The notes under the pieces are model-generated. The model was not told the origin of the DNA. It worked only from the letters and a program-made list of their open reading frames with translations, and searched no databases. The translations under genes were made by a program, and so were the position numbers. DNA of 64,000 bases from Paenimyroides ummariense (GTDB lineage: Bacteria > Bacteroidota > Bacteroidia > Flavobacteriales > Flavobacteriaceae): the NCBI RefSeq assembly GCF_900115115.1, contig NZ_FOVI01000001.1:248001-312000 (forward strand). Reading direction: 5' to 3'. Positions within the stretch are counted from its first letter, which is position 1; each line of letters opens with the position of its first letter. Shown here in pieces: positions 16,886 to 25,818 of this stretch.

Positions 16886-18097
16886 TTAATTTTCAACAGG
16901 TTCCGCATAAATAGCTTCATCGCTATTTTCATTTGTTGCCTGCGCTTCTTTTTCTGATTTATTATCTTTAAAAATAGTAAAATTTCTGCTTAAATACCTG
17001 TGCGGATTAACCGAAACTCCAGACGATGTTACCCGAATATCCGACGAAAGTATAAATGCCGCCCATAACAAAAATGCAATGATGTATGGACGTGCTTTCG
17101 ATAAATAATATATTGCCTGATCGTGTTTTTCTACGGCAGTTGTAGGAGTAATCGATAAAATTCGTTTGTTTTCATCGTACATAAAAACAGGTTCGTTGTT
17201 TTCTATCGAAGCTTTTCCGATCATTAGATACAGTTTATCGTCTTCCTCTAAAACGTATTCGGTATATTTTTTACCATTGCTCCGATACGAATATTCGTTA
17301 AAGTGAAGCAACTGCAATTTATCGGGAATTACTTTAATTCTACCGGTTTCATCTTCCAAAAAAAACGGATTGTACAAAAAATCGGTATGTATGGTTGATA
17401 ATTGTTCTTTACCGTCATCGTCGTGACTTATTTCTTGTATCAAATAATAATATCCGGCGCAACGCTTGCTTTTAACTCGGCTTGTTAACGCTTCATCAAT
17501 TACAATTTTCCCCTGAATTTCTGCCAGTCCCATTGCAACCGACCGTATTTTTGATGTGGGTAACGATTTTTGCAGCTTCATTAAATTGCTGCCAGATCTT
17601 TTTTTACTGATTAAAGCCGTTAGAACGATTAATAATATGGGTCCGAAAAATCCTAAAACCGCAAAAGATCCAAAAAAGCATGCAATAAAAAACAGACTTT
17701 TTAATAATTCCCAAATCCAGTTTTTCTTTTTTACAGGTTTAAGATATTGTGCATTTTTATTGGTAATTCTGGCTAATTCCTGTTGTTTGTTTTGATAATT
17801 TACGCGTTCCCTAATACCTAAAGCAGGCGCAATAATTACGATTCCCAACAATGCCATTGGAAATGTCAACACGAACAAACTGCCAATCCCGATCAGCATA
17901 AACTGCGGTTGAATAAAATACAGAACCACCAATAGTATCGGATACACTGCAAAAAAATATTTACCCAGATTTATTTTATACAATCCGGTAAATATCATAT
18001 AATGAAAAAATGCGACAATGAGCGAAACCACCAATGCACCAACTAACAAACCAATGGTAACATCTTGCTGCATGATGCTGTTATACAAATCTTCCAT
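16886..18097 (-). CDS. GIDE-domain-like membrane protein
   Basis: This 403-residue membrane protein has three N-terminal hydrophobic segments, two more around residues 130-165, and one near residues 335-350. The soluble part near residues 185-300 (PTSKIRSVAMGLAEIQGK, then CAGYYYLIQEIS) resembles the GIDE domain found in mitochondrial MUL1/MAPL and in bacterial proteins beside lemA. No RING domain is present, so ubiquitin-ligase activity is not implied. It is upstream of lemA by 12 bases. Confidence 0.75.
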   Translation of the reverse strand: MEDLYNSIMQQDVTIGLLVGALVVSLIVAFFHYMIFTGLYKINLGKYFFAVYPILLVVLYFIQPQFMLIGIGSLFVLTFPMALLGIVIIAPALGIRERVNYQNKQQELARITNKNAQYLKPVKKKNWIWELLKSLFFIACFFGSFAVLGFFGPILLIVLTALISKKRSGSNLMKLQKSLPTSKIRSVAMGLAEIQGKIVIDEALTSRVKSKRCAGYYYLIQEISHDDDGKEQLSTIHTDFLYNPFFLEDETGRIKVIPDKLQLLHFNEYSYRSNGKKYTEYVLEEDDKLYLMIGKASIENNEPVFMYDENKRILSITPTTAVEKHDQAIYYLSKARPYIIAFLLWAAFILSSDIRVTSSGVSVNPHRYLSRNFTIFKDNKSEKEAQATNENSDEAIYAEPVEN

Positions 18098-18102
18098 AAA
18101 AA

Positions 18103-18828
18103 CTACACTTCTATTTTATTCCAAGCGATAACCTGCACACCGCTTGAATACTGAACTTTTAAAGGAAGTTCGTTCAAATTTAAATCACCCAAAACATAAT
18201 CTGTTTGCAATTCATAAAGCGTTAGTTGGTAAAGTGGCCAAGGAATGTGATGAATATCGTATCGATACAAATTTTCGTCGTCATCAACATACAAGCAATA
18301 ACGTTCGGTTAAAAAACAGTCCAAATCGGTTTTATCTTTTATCTCGGTTCCAATTTCGTATTTTGCTGCAAATGAAAAATTCTTCTTTTTAAAAACCGAT
18401 TGAAAATAATCTTTATTGTTTCGATACATATCGGCATGTTCATAAGGTAAAACCGACAATAATTTTGAAACAGCAACCGAAATGATTTTACTTGCTTCGA
18501 TGTTTAAAAAATATACGCCTGGAATATCGTCTTTTAAAACATAGGTTCGCAAGTTGATCTCTTCGAAATTAGAAATGGGCGCAAACGGAGGCAAAAATCG
18601 CGGCCGGATTTTTTCCATAGTAAATGCCACTAATGATACGTAGGCTTCCTCATTAAACAAATCAATTGTTAAACCATCGGGAATTAACTCCTGCAAAATA
18701 GCTGCATCAACCTTCCAATGAAAAAACAAGGCACGGTTCCATTCCTGATAAAAACTATAAGGTTGTTTTGGGTAATCCCAAGTTCGGTGATCGGTTTGTT
18801 TTAGTATTTTTTTGATTGATAATCCCAT
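18103..18828 (-). CDS. YqjF family protein (DUF2071)
   Basis: This 241-residue protein resembles the DUF2071/YqjF family: the N-terminal LFFHWKVDAAILQELIPDGL (residues about 34-53), the AYVSLVAFTMEKIRPRFLPP stretch and the INLRTYVLKDDIPGVYFLNIEA stretch are typical. The biochemical role of the family is not known to me. It begins one base after the preceding gene's stop and is followed after 5 bases by the GIDE-like gene, so it belongs to the same transcript. No signal peptide is present. Confidence 0.85.
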   Translation of the reverse strand: MGLSIKKILKQTDHRTWDYPKQPYSFYQEWNRALFFHWKVDAAILQELIPDGLTIDLFNEEAYVSLVAFTMEKIRPRFLPPFAPISNFEEINLRTYVLKDDIPGVYFLNIEASKIISVAVSKLLSVLPYEHADMYRNNKDYFQSVFKKKNFSFAAKYEIGTEIKDKTDLDCFLTERYCLYVDDDENLYRYDIHHIPWPLYQLTLYELQTDYVLGDLNLNELPLKVQYSSGVQVIAWNKIEV

Positions 18829-18829
18829 A

Positions 18830-19405
18830 TCATTCCTGGTTTTTATCGTTCAACAAATCATCGGTAAAATGTCTGCGTTGCTTTTCTGTTGAAAATTTTT
18901 CAGCATTATATTGGTTTGATTTATTTCGGGGAATTGATAACGACTGCCATTTTTCGTTTTGAATCATTTTGCCGATAAATACAATCTGCCCCACGTGATA
19001 CGGATAATGAGCTAATTGTCGGTTAATAGCTTCTTGTACCGTATGCCCTTCGTTACGAATATAGATTATTTTGTTCAAATCGGTTTCAGACAAACTGTTC
19101 AGGGTATTAAACAAACAATTCCAACCGGCTTCCCATTTTTCCAGAACTTCGGCAGCCGAATTTAAATCGGCTTCAAATTCACTGTCACGGTTTCGCCATT
19201 CTTTTTCGCCATCGGTTGTAAAAATATCGGTCCAACGCGAAAGCATGTTTCCCCACAAATGTTTCACAATAACGGCAATGCTGTTGCTTTCCGCATTAAA
19301 CTGCCAAAAGAAATCGGGTTCTTGCAATTGTTCAAACGTTTTATCGCCCAAATGCTTGTAATAGGCAAACTGCTTTTTTATACTTTCTATAAATGTTGAT
19401 TCCAT
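18830..19405 (-). CDS. DUF1572 / DinB-like family protein
   Basis: This 191-residue, mainly helical protein resembles the DUF1572 branch of the DinB four-helix superfamily. Its start FIESIKKQFAYYKHLGDKTF and the segments SNSIAVIVKHLWGNMLSRW (with a conserved His) and RQLAHYPYHVGQIVFIGKMI (His-x3-His) fit the metal-binding histidine triad of that superfamily. Members are suspected thiol transferases or hydrolases, but no specific activity can be assigned. It lies 11 bases after the DUF72 gene and 1 base before the YqjF gene. Confidence 0.85.
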   Translation of the reverse strand: MESTFIESIKKQFAYYKHLGDKTFEQLQEPDFFWQFNAESNSIAVIVKHLWGNMLSRWTDIFTTDGEKEWRNRDSEFEADLNSAAEVLEKWEAGWNCLFNTLNSLSETDLNKIIYIRNEGHTVQEAINRQLAHYPYHVGQIVFIGKMIQNEKWQSLSIPRNKSNQYNAEKFSTEKQRRHFTDDLLNDKNQE

Positions 19406-19416
19406 TTGTTTCGATT

Positions 19417-20298
19417 TTAAAATAGTGACAAATCATTTTTTCCGGGATACGGAAGATCTAACTTAAACTCGGTATTCAATTGCTTTATGAAATGTGTTGC
19501 CAGCAAAGGCGATTCTAATTCGGTATTTTGATGAATAAAGAAATATAGTTTCTGCAAACCACTTTCGCGCCAGTCTTTAAGAACCGTAAGCCAATCGTTT
19601 AACCTGTCGTAATCGGCAGCGGTATTTGCACCAACGTATCGCACAAAAGCGGTGTTACTTGTTAAACGCATGTGCAACATGTCACGGCGACCGGCAGTAT
19701 CAACAATAATATTTGCTACATTGTGCTTTTGCAACAAATTACAATATTGATTGAAAACGGTTGTATCTGCAAACCATTCTTCGTTACGAACCTCAACAGC
19801 CAACGGAAAACCTTTTGGGAATTCTTCGATAAACTTTTGTAATCGATCAAAATCTTTTGGTTTGAAATTCTCGTGCATTTGTAGGAAAATCATTCCTAAT
19901 TTATCTTCGAAAAAAGCCAAAGCATCGGTAAACGCCAACACTTTTTCATTGGTATTCAACAACCTGCTGTAATGACTGATTGATTGCGGAATTTTAGGAA
20001 AAAACTTAAAAGTTTCTGGTGTTTTATCGTTCCAAATCTGCACCTGATCTTTAGAAGGCGAACTGTAATAGGTAGCATTCAGCTCGATACTGTTGAACTG
20101 TTGCGAATAGTACGTCAATTCGTCTTTTGTGCCTTTGGGATAGAAGTTTTTTAAATCGGTTTTGTTCCATTTGGCGCAACCAACAAAAACTTCAAAATTA
20201 CCTTTGGCATATTTATCTAAAACGGCATAGGTTTCGGGCGGAGTTGGCGGTAAGGTAAAATCGACCAAAGACGGATCGGCAACTTTTCCAAATTTCAT
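19417..20298 (-). CDS. DUF72 domain protein (YecE-like)
   Basis: This 293-residue protein is a DUF72/YecE family member, a TIM-barrel-like fold of unknown activity. Recognisable parts are the VGCAKWNKTDLKNFYPKG segment near residue 40, the ELTYYSQQFNSIELNATYYS segment near residue 60, the MHENFKPKDFDRLQKFIEEF segment, and LAVEVRNEEWF near residue 175. It is the first gene of the seven-gene minus-strand run that reaches 15586. Confidence 0.9.
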   Translation of the reverse strand: MKFGKVADPSLVDFTLPPTPPETYAVLDKYAKGNFEVFVGCAKWNKTDLKNFYPKGTKDELTYYSQQFNSIELNATYYSSPSKDQVQIWNDKTPETFKFFPKIPQSISHYSRLLNTNEKVLAFTDALAFFEDKLGMIFLQMHENFKPKDFDRLQKFIEEFPKGFPLAVEVRNEEWFADTTVFNQYCNLLQKHNVANIIVDTAGRRDMLHMRLTSNTAFVRYVGANTAADYDRLNDWLTVLKDWRESGLQKLYFFIHQNTELESPLLATHFIKQLNTEFKLDLPYPGKNDLSLF

Positions 20299-20371
20299 TT
20301 TTTATTTAAAGATAGCTTTTTTCTTAAAAACTGTCGATAATAATTGTTGATAATTACAGAGCTAGTTATAT

Positions 20372-21058
20372 TTAATCTACCGGAAAAACAACATGAAAAC
20401 CCACACCGCGAATTGACTGAATTTTTATACGATCGTCGTTTTGGAAGTATTTACGTAAACGGCTTATAAAAACATCCATACTTCTGCCTGTAAAATAATC
20501 GGTATTTTTCCAAACGTGTTGTAAAATAACTTCGCGGGTTACTACCTGATTGTTGTATTGTGTAAGCAGTAAAAGCAGCGAAACTTCGCGTTCGGTTAAC
20601 TGATAATCTGTGTTTGAATGTTGCAAGATCAACTGTTTTGGTTTGAAAATATAACTGCCAATTAGTATTTCTTCTCTTGTTGATTTATAGCCTTTGCGGT
20701 TTAGAACATTTTTTATTCGAAGGATTAATTCTTCCGGATCGCAGGGCTTTGAGATATAATCATCGGCACCTAGTTTTAATCCTAAAATACGGTCTATCTG
20801 CTGATTTTTTGCTGTGAGAAACAAAAACGGAAAGTCAATCTTTTCTTGTAGTTTTTTTGCCAAGGTAAATCCGTCCATTTGGGGCAGCATTACATCTAAA
20901 ATAGCAATATCGCATTGATTTATTATGGAAAAATCATCTAAAGCCTTCATAGGATTTTGATACCAATGTACATTAAAATCATACATTTCAAGGTATTGCT
21001 TCAATATAAAACCAAAATCGTATTCGTCTTCAACCAATAAAACCGTAACTTTTTTCAT
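20372..21058 (-). CDS. OmpR-family response regulator
   Basis: This 228-residue two-component regulator has an N-terminal receiver domain with the acidic pair in LLVEDEYDFG, the phosphorylation aspartate in CDIAILDVMLPQMDG (about residue 55) and the conserved lysine in KLGADDYISKPCDPEEL. The C-terminal winged-helix DNA-binding domain (residues about 130-228) includes LTEREVSLLLLLTQ and a recognition region ending RSMDVFISRLRKYF. Its start overlaps the kinase stop by 4 bases (ATGA), so expression is coupled. The likely target is the receptor gene across the divergent promoter. Confidence 0.95.
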   Translation of the reverse strand: MKKVTVLLVEDEYDFGFILKQYLEMYDFNVHWYQNPMKALDDFSIINQCDIAILDVMLPQMDGFTLAKKLQEKIDFPFLFLTAKNQQIDRILGLKLGADDYISKPCDPEELILRIKNVLNRKGYKSTREEILIGSYIFKPKQLILQHSNTDYQLTEREVSLLLLLTQYNNQVVTREVILQHVWKNTDYFTGRSMDVFISRLRKYFQNDDRIKIQSIRGVGFHVVFPVD

Positions 21059-22419
21059 AGTTCAATACTTAAATGACATCCTTTGCCTAAACTGCTTTTA
21101 ACCTGTATGGTTCCATGATATTTTTCTACAATTTTACTTACCAAATACAAACCTACACCCAAGCCTTTAACGCTGTGAATGTTGTTAATGGGAACGCGGT
21201 AATACTTATCGAAAATATATTTTTGTTCGTTCATTGCAATGCCTATTCCGTCGTCAATAACATCAATTCTCAAAGCATTTTCGTTTTGAAAAATAGAAAT
21301 TTGTATGTTTTTACCGCCGTATTTAATGCTGTTGTCTATCAGATTTCCTAAAATGGTTTCAAGATCAGACACATTTATCGGTAATTCATCGGTAAGAGTT
21401 TCAATAGAAATTTCCCAGTTAATATTTGGATACAACGTTTTATAATCATCAATAAATTCTACAATCTGCTTTTTTGTTGCGCGATTATTTTGAAAATCTT
21501 CTGTATTCAAAGGCTTTAAAAGATGTTCCAATCGATTTATTTGTCGATCCATTAACGTAAGTGTTTCTGTACTGTACGCTTTTTGAATTTGTTTTGAAGC
21601 AATCTTCAACGTTGCCAAAGGCGTTTTAAATTCGTGTGAAATATTGTCAATGGTATCGTGCAGCAATAAAACCTGTTTGCGTTGTTCGTTATACTTTTTG
21701 TACGATTGAAAATACAGCACAAGCACCATTATCATTATAAAAATAGAAACTGCAAACAACCCCCAAAGCTCTTTAAACAGAATTGTATTCATATTTAAAA
21801 TATCGTAATAAATTGCCTGCTGAATCACATAACTTCGTTCATCGATTTTAGAAACAGATTTTTCGTAAGTGCGGGCGATATTAATTTTATCGTCAAAACT
21901 TTTTGTATTCAGCGTATCTCTTTGTGTTTCAGTTGTTGAATTGGATTGGGTAGATTCCCATTTAGACTCGCTCAATAAATAATTTTCAATCGGTTTAGGA
22001 TTGGTCGTATAAATAACAATTGGTTTTGAAACTATTTGCTGGTTATTGGTGTTATCGTACACACTCAATAATTCTTTTTTAAACGCTAATTCTAAACCAC
22101 TTTCTTTGTATTGTTGCTTCACATAGGCGCGCAACTCTTTGGCAAGACTGTCATTTTTCAACTTCATTTCTGTTTCAAAATGTTGTCGGGCAGCTGCTTT
22201 ACTATCAAATTCTTGCCATAGATATAAACTTTCATCCCAACGGGTATCTTCTAAAAATGAATAATCAACGGTTGTTTTTTCAAATATTTCTTTGGCTTTA
22301 CGTTTAATCTCGCTCTTTTTCAGCAAAACGGTATTGTACAAAAAGTACGACTGTATTGCAGCCAAGACCACAAACAGCAACGAAAAGTAAAGGATAGGAT
22401 GTTTTCTTAAGTTTTTCAT
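21055..22419 (-). CDS. Two-component sensor histidine kinase
   Basis: From the ATG at 22419 this is a 454-residue membrane sensor kinase; a longer frame to 22458 starts without a plausible signal. It has a first transmembrane helix at about residues 8-26, a roughly 180-residue extracytoplasmic domain, a second helix near residues 220-240, and then the kinase core. The H-box is NISHEFKTPLATL, the N-box NLIDNSIKY, and the glycine boxes DDGIGI and GLGVGLYLVS. The extracytoplasmic domain has no motif that I recognise. It is followed by its response regulator with a 4-base overlap. Confidence 0.94.
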   Translation of the reverse strand: MKNLRKHPILYFSLLFVVLAAIQSYFLYNTVLLKKSEIKRKAKEIFEKTTVDYSFLEDTRWDESLYLWQEFDSKAAARQHFETEMKLKNDSLAKELRAYVKQQYKESGLELAFKKELLSVYDNTNNQQIVSKPIVIYTTNPKPIENYLLSESKWESTQSNSTTETQRDTLNTKSFDDKINIARTYEKSVSKIDERSYVIQQAIYYDILNMNTILFKELWGLFAVSIFIMIMVLVLYFQSYKKYNEQRKQVLLLHDTIDNISHEFKTPLATLKIASKQIQKAYSTETLTLMDRQINRLEHLLKPLNTEDFQNNRATKKQIVEFIDDYKTLYPNINWEISIETLTDELPINVSDLETILGNLIDNSIKYGGKNIQISIFQNENALRIDVIDDGIGIAMNEQKYIFDKYYRVPINNIHSVKGLGVGLYLVSKIVEKYHGTIQVKSSLGKGCHLSIEL

Positions 22420-22459
22420 CAATAGCAAATATAGAAAAACTATTATCTGTAAAAGCACG

Positions 22460-22487
22460 TTAACCGCCCATTAACCGTTCGTTAACC
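22460..22487. promoter_or_regulatory. Three phased TTAACC repeats, probable response-regulator site
   Basis: TTAACC occurs at 22460-22465, 22471-22476 and 22482-22487, each exactly 11 bases after the previous one. That is one helical turn, the spacing used by OmpR/PhoB-type regulators. The array lies between the kinase/regulator operon and the beta-barrel gene. The third repeat sits about 22 bases upstream of a weak -7-like box (CACATTTG, 22509-22516). Confidence 0.65.
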
Positions 22488-22530
22488 CACACACTGTAAA
22501 AATAGCCACACATTTGTAAAAAATAATCAC

Positions 22531-24888
22531 ATGAAAAATACTATACTCTTTTTAATGCTTTTATGTTGTACGCAGATTTGGGCACAGCAACAAAATATTC
22601 AAGGCACAGTTTATACAGAAGGTAATATTCCTATTCCATTTTTAGAAATTAGAATTCTTGATACTTCACAAAACTATCAGCAATCGGTGGCGACAGATTC
22701 ATTAGGAAATTTTGAAATTATTACAGATCAATCTGAAATTATTTTGGATATAAATGATGATTTTCATCAACCATTACAACAGCAAATTTCTGTAGAAGAT
22801 CAAAAGAACGAATTAACATTGTATCTGATTCCTTTAGAAGAACAACTGACTGAATTAACCATAAGCGTTAAACGCCCAAAAGTAAAACAGAAAATAGACC
22901 GTATGGTATTTGATGTTGAAAACAGCTCGTTAAGCAACTTAAATACGTGGGAAATTTAAAAACGAACGCCTAACATCACCGTTAAAAACAGCAGTTTGCA
23001 GGTACGCAATAACAGCAGTGTTTTGGTTACTATTAACGATAAAAGATGGATGATGTCGTCGCAAGAACTGCAAACTTTGCTAGAAAACACTCCGGGGAAC
23101 GAATTGCAGGCTATAGAAGTTATTACAAATCCGCCGGCACAGTACGAAGCATCGGGTGCTGCCATTGTAAACATCAAACTAAAACAGAACAAACTGTTGG
23201 GTTACAAAGGAACCCTTTTTGGCAAGTACGAGCAAAGTATGTATGCCAAAGGTGTAGCCGGAATAAGTAATTTTTACAATGTTGGGAAATGGAATTTTGC
23301 TGCGAGCTATTATCATGGTGGCGGTAATTATGTTCGCAAAAGCAAAGATTATGTTTTTTACGAAGAAGATGCTACAACATGGAAAACCATTACAAACCGT
23401 AAAGATACCAGCAAATCGCAGAACACTTGGAATGCTATGATTGGTTATGAAAAAGATTCGTTAACCAGTTTTAATTTAGGAATCAACGGATTTTATCAGC
23501 CAAATTCGCACGGTTTATACAACATTCCTACAGTAATTACGAACAATAGCAACGAAGTTATTTCGTATTTTAATACCATAAACGATCATAACGAAAACAA
23601 CAATCAGATCAATGCGTATGCACAATTTCAGAAGAAAATAAACGATCATACTTTATCATCAACCGCACAATTTACCAACAATTCAAAAAACAAGTTTCAG
23701 GATATCATCACTCAATATCCAACTTCAAGAAATCAATTTACGAATGATGAAGAAAGCAGTACGCAGGTTTTTGCCGTTCAGGTTGATGATTCTTACAAAA
23801 AAGACAAATTTATGTGGGACAACGGGTTAAAATTCAGCACCATTTCGTCTGATTTCACGATGCTTTTTTCTGATGATGAGAATGGAAATTTACAGTTGAA
23901 TCCCGATAAAAGCAACGATTTTAATTATACCGAAAAAAATTACGCGGCCTACAGCAGTTTTAGTTACGATTTGGAAAAATGGTCTTTTAAAGCCGGGTTG
24001 CGTGCAGAATACACACAGTTAGAAGGCGTTGTAGAACAACCTGCCGATGTTAACAAACAATCGTATTTACAATGGTTTCCTACATTGTATGCGCAGTATA
24101 ATTTTCAAAATTCGCACCAATTGGGAATCTCGTACGGAAAAAGAATTACGCGACCTTATTATTCGTGGTTGAATCCGGCAAAATCATATTACAACGAATT
24201 CTCTTATTTTCAAGGCGATCCACGTTTGCGACCAACCATTACGCATAATATCGAACTAAATTACAGTTTTAAAAACGCAATCATTACTCCGTATTATCGT
24301 TACGAGAAATTCCCTGCAATGGAAATCAACTTTCAAATTCCCGAAACTAAAAACTTAATGTATCGATACACCAACATAAAATCTGAAAATGCTGCAGGTT
24401 TGCAACTTTATAAAAACTTTGAAATTTCTGAAAAGTTATCTGTCGATTTTAGTACCAATACCGAATACCGACAACAATATTTTTGGGATTTAAAAAACCA
24501 ATTGTACGAAAATAAGCGATTAACATTTAACGGAAGAACCAACGTACAGATTCAGTTAGACCAAGCAGCCGACTGGGTTTTAAACACGAGTTTCTTTTAT
24601 ACATCGCCAACCATTCAGGGAACGTTTAACATATCAAGTTTTTCAAGTACATCGTTACAAATGACTCGTAAGTTTTTTAGTAAGAAGTTAGACGCATCGA
24701 TTGCTTTTAATGATATTTTTTATAGTGAAAAAACAAAGATCAGTACAAAATACGCCAACCAGAATAATTACTTTTTAGATGCTGTTGACACCCGAAATTT
24801 TATGATCACACTGCGCTATCAATTCGGAAATCAATCGTTGAAAACAGCTCAAAAAATAGAAAAAACAGAAGAACAAAACCGCTTATGA
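22531..24888 (+). pseudogene. TonB-dependent-receptor-like outer-membrane beta-barrel, interrupted by one stop
   Basis: The full frame would encode about 785 residues: signal peptide (MKNTILFLMLLCCTQIWAQ), a carboxypeptidase-regulatory-like beta domain (residues about 22-115), a plug-like domain (LVTINDKRWMMSSQELQTLL, EVITNPPAQYEASGAAIVNI), and a long barrel with many aromatic strands. A TAA at 22957-22959 (codon 143) cuts the frame inside the linker before the plug; the downstream frame continues without any shift to 24888. The context WEI-stop-KRTP suggests an original leucine codon, TTA to TAA, at 22958. The gene is divergent from the kinase pair. It may be a true pseudogene, a phase-variable or polymorphic stop, or a base error. 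Confidence 0.85.
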
Positions 24889-24914
24889 TTACATTTTTTT
24901 AGAATTAGTTAATT

Positions 24915-24944
24915 GAAAAAGCCACTCAATTGAGTGGCTTTTTC
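24915..24944. terminator. Bidirectional terminator between convergent genes
   Basis: A perfect palindrome, AAAAAGCCACTCAA / TTGAGTGGCTTTTT, gives T runs on both strands. It serves the receptor gene on the left and the DUF6891-like gene on the right. Confidence 0.9.
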
Positions 24945-25598
24945 TTATTTATTTAGTAAAATCGCATCGATTACGTAGTTGTAATTCAACAAATCGCGAT
25001 CGTCTTCGTTATAAATTCGTTCCCATTTAAAATCAGGCAGAAAAATGCGTGTTGCTGCTTTTCCATTCCAATCAACTTTTAAATTGTGTTTTTCTAAAAC
25101 TTCCACAATTTTTTTGGCAACTTCTCTGCTAACAACATCGCTTACGTTGTTTATCTTTTGAAAACTAATGTACAAACCTTCGCCACGAACTGCACGTTCC
25201 ATATCCTGACCATGGTAAAAACAGTATCCTTCCGATTTTTCGTCGTTATCAATCAAAGTACGCTCAACTTCAGTAACTTCATATTCGCCGTCATCATTGG
25301 TAAATCCTGTATAATGAAGTGCAATAATTTTAGATTCTGCCAACTCATCAAAAGCCGCAATTAAACGGTTGGTTTGTGTGTTGTCGCCCCAAGATTCACT
25401 TTCTTTTAAAAGCTCTTCGTTCACACGATCAATCTGCTCGTATGCCCAATCTTCGGAAATTTCGTCTTCAAAACCATTATCTTCAATTTCTTCGATAATA
25501 TTGTTCTGAATATCCTCTAAACTGTAAAATCCCGAACGTACCTGCGTGTAAATAGAATCAAAAATAAATTGCTGATCTTCAGACATACTCTGTTTCAT
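24945..25598 (-). CDS. DUF6891-like protein
   Basis: This 217-residue acidic protein resembles the DUF6891 family through its C-terminal-half stretch GYCFYHGQDMERAVRGEGLY (residues about 122-141) and the preceding LIAAFDELAESKIIALHYTG segment. The family's usual cysteine-rich turn after this segment appears to be missing here; the corresponding place reads TGFTNDDGEYEV. No signal peptide or membrane segment is seen. Biochemical function is unknown. It is a single gene with its own terminator. Confidence 0.65.
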   Translation of the reverse strand: MKQSMSEDQQFIFDSIYTQVRSGFYSLEDIQNNIIEEIEDNGFEDEISEDWAYEQIDRVNEELLKESESWGDNTQTNRLIAAFDELAESKIIALHYTGFTNDDGEYEVTEVERTLIDNDEKSEGYCFYHGQDMERAVRGEGLYISFQKINNVSDVVSREVAKKIVEVLEKHNLKVDWNGKAATRIFLPDFKWERIYNEDDRDLLNYNYVIDAILLNK

Positions 25599-25790
25599 AT
25601 TAAATGTGCTTTTTAGCCTTTTAACTATTTTAAATTTTTAATAGTACGAATATATTAATTCCATTTAAATTTTATACATAGGCTATTAATTTTTTATATT
25701 TTTTTTCTAATTAATACAAATGATAACGTTAAAACAACACAGCCATTAAAAGAAGTTTATTTAGGAAAGGTGGTTTTGTAAAGTAAGCAC

Positions 25791-25798
25791 TACCTTTG
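25791..25798 (+). promoter_or_regulatory. Probable -7 box (TACCTTTG) of the MFS gene
   Basis: TACCTTTG matches the Bacteroidota TAnnTTTG element and lies 20 bases before the ATG. A TTTG at 25775-25778 is too close to be an ideal -33 element. Confidence 0.5.
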
Positions 25799-25818
25799 CA
25801 AATTGATATTTTAAGATA

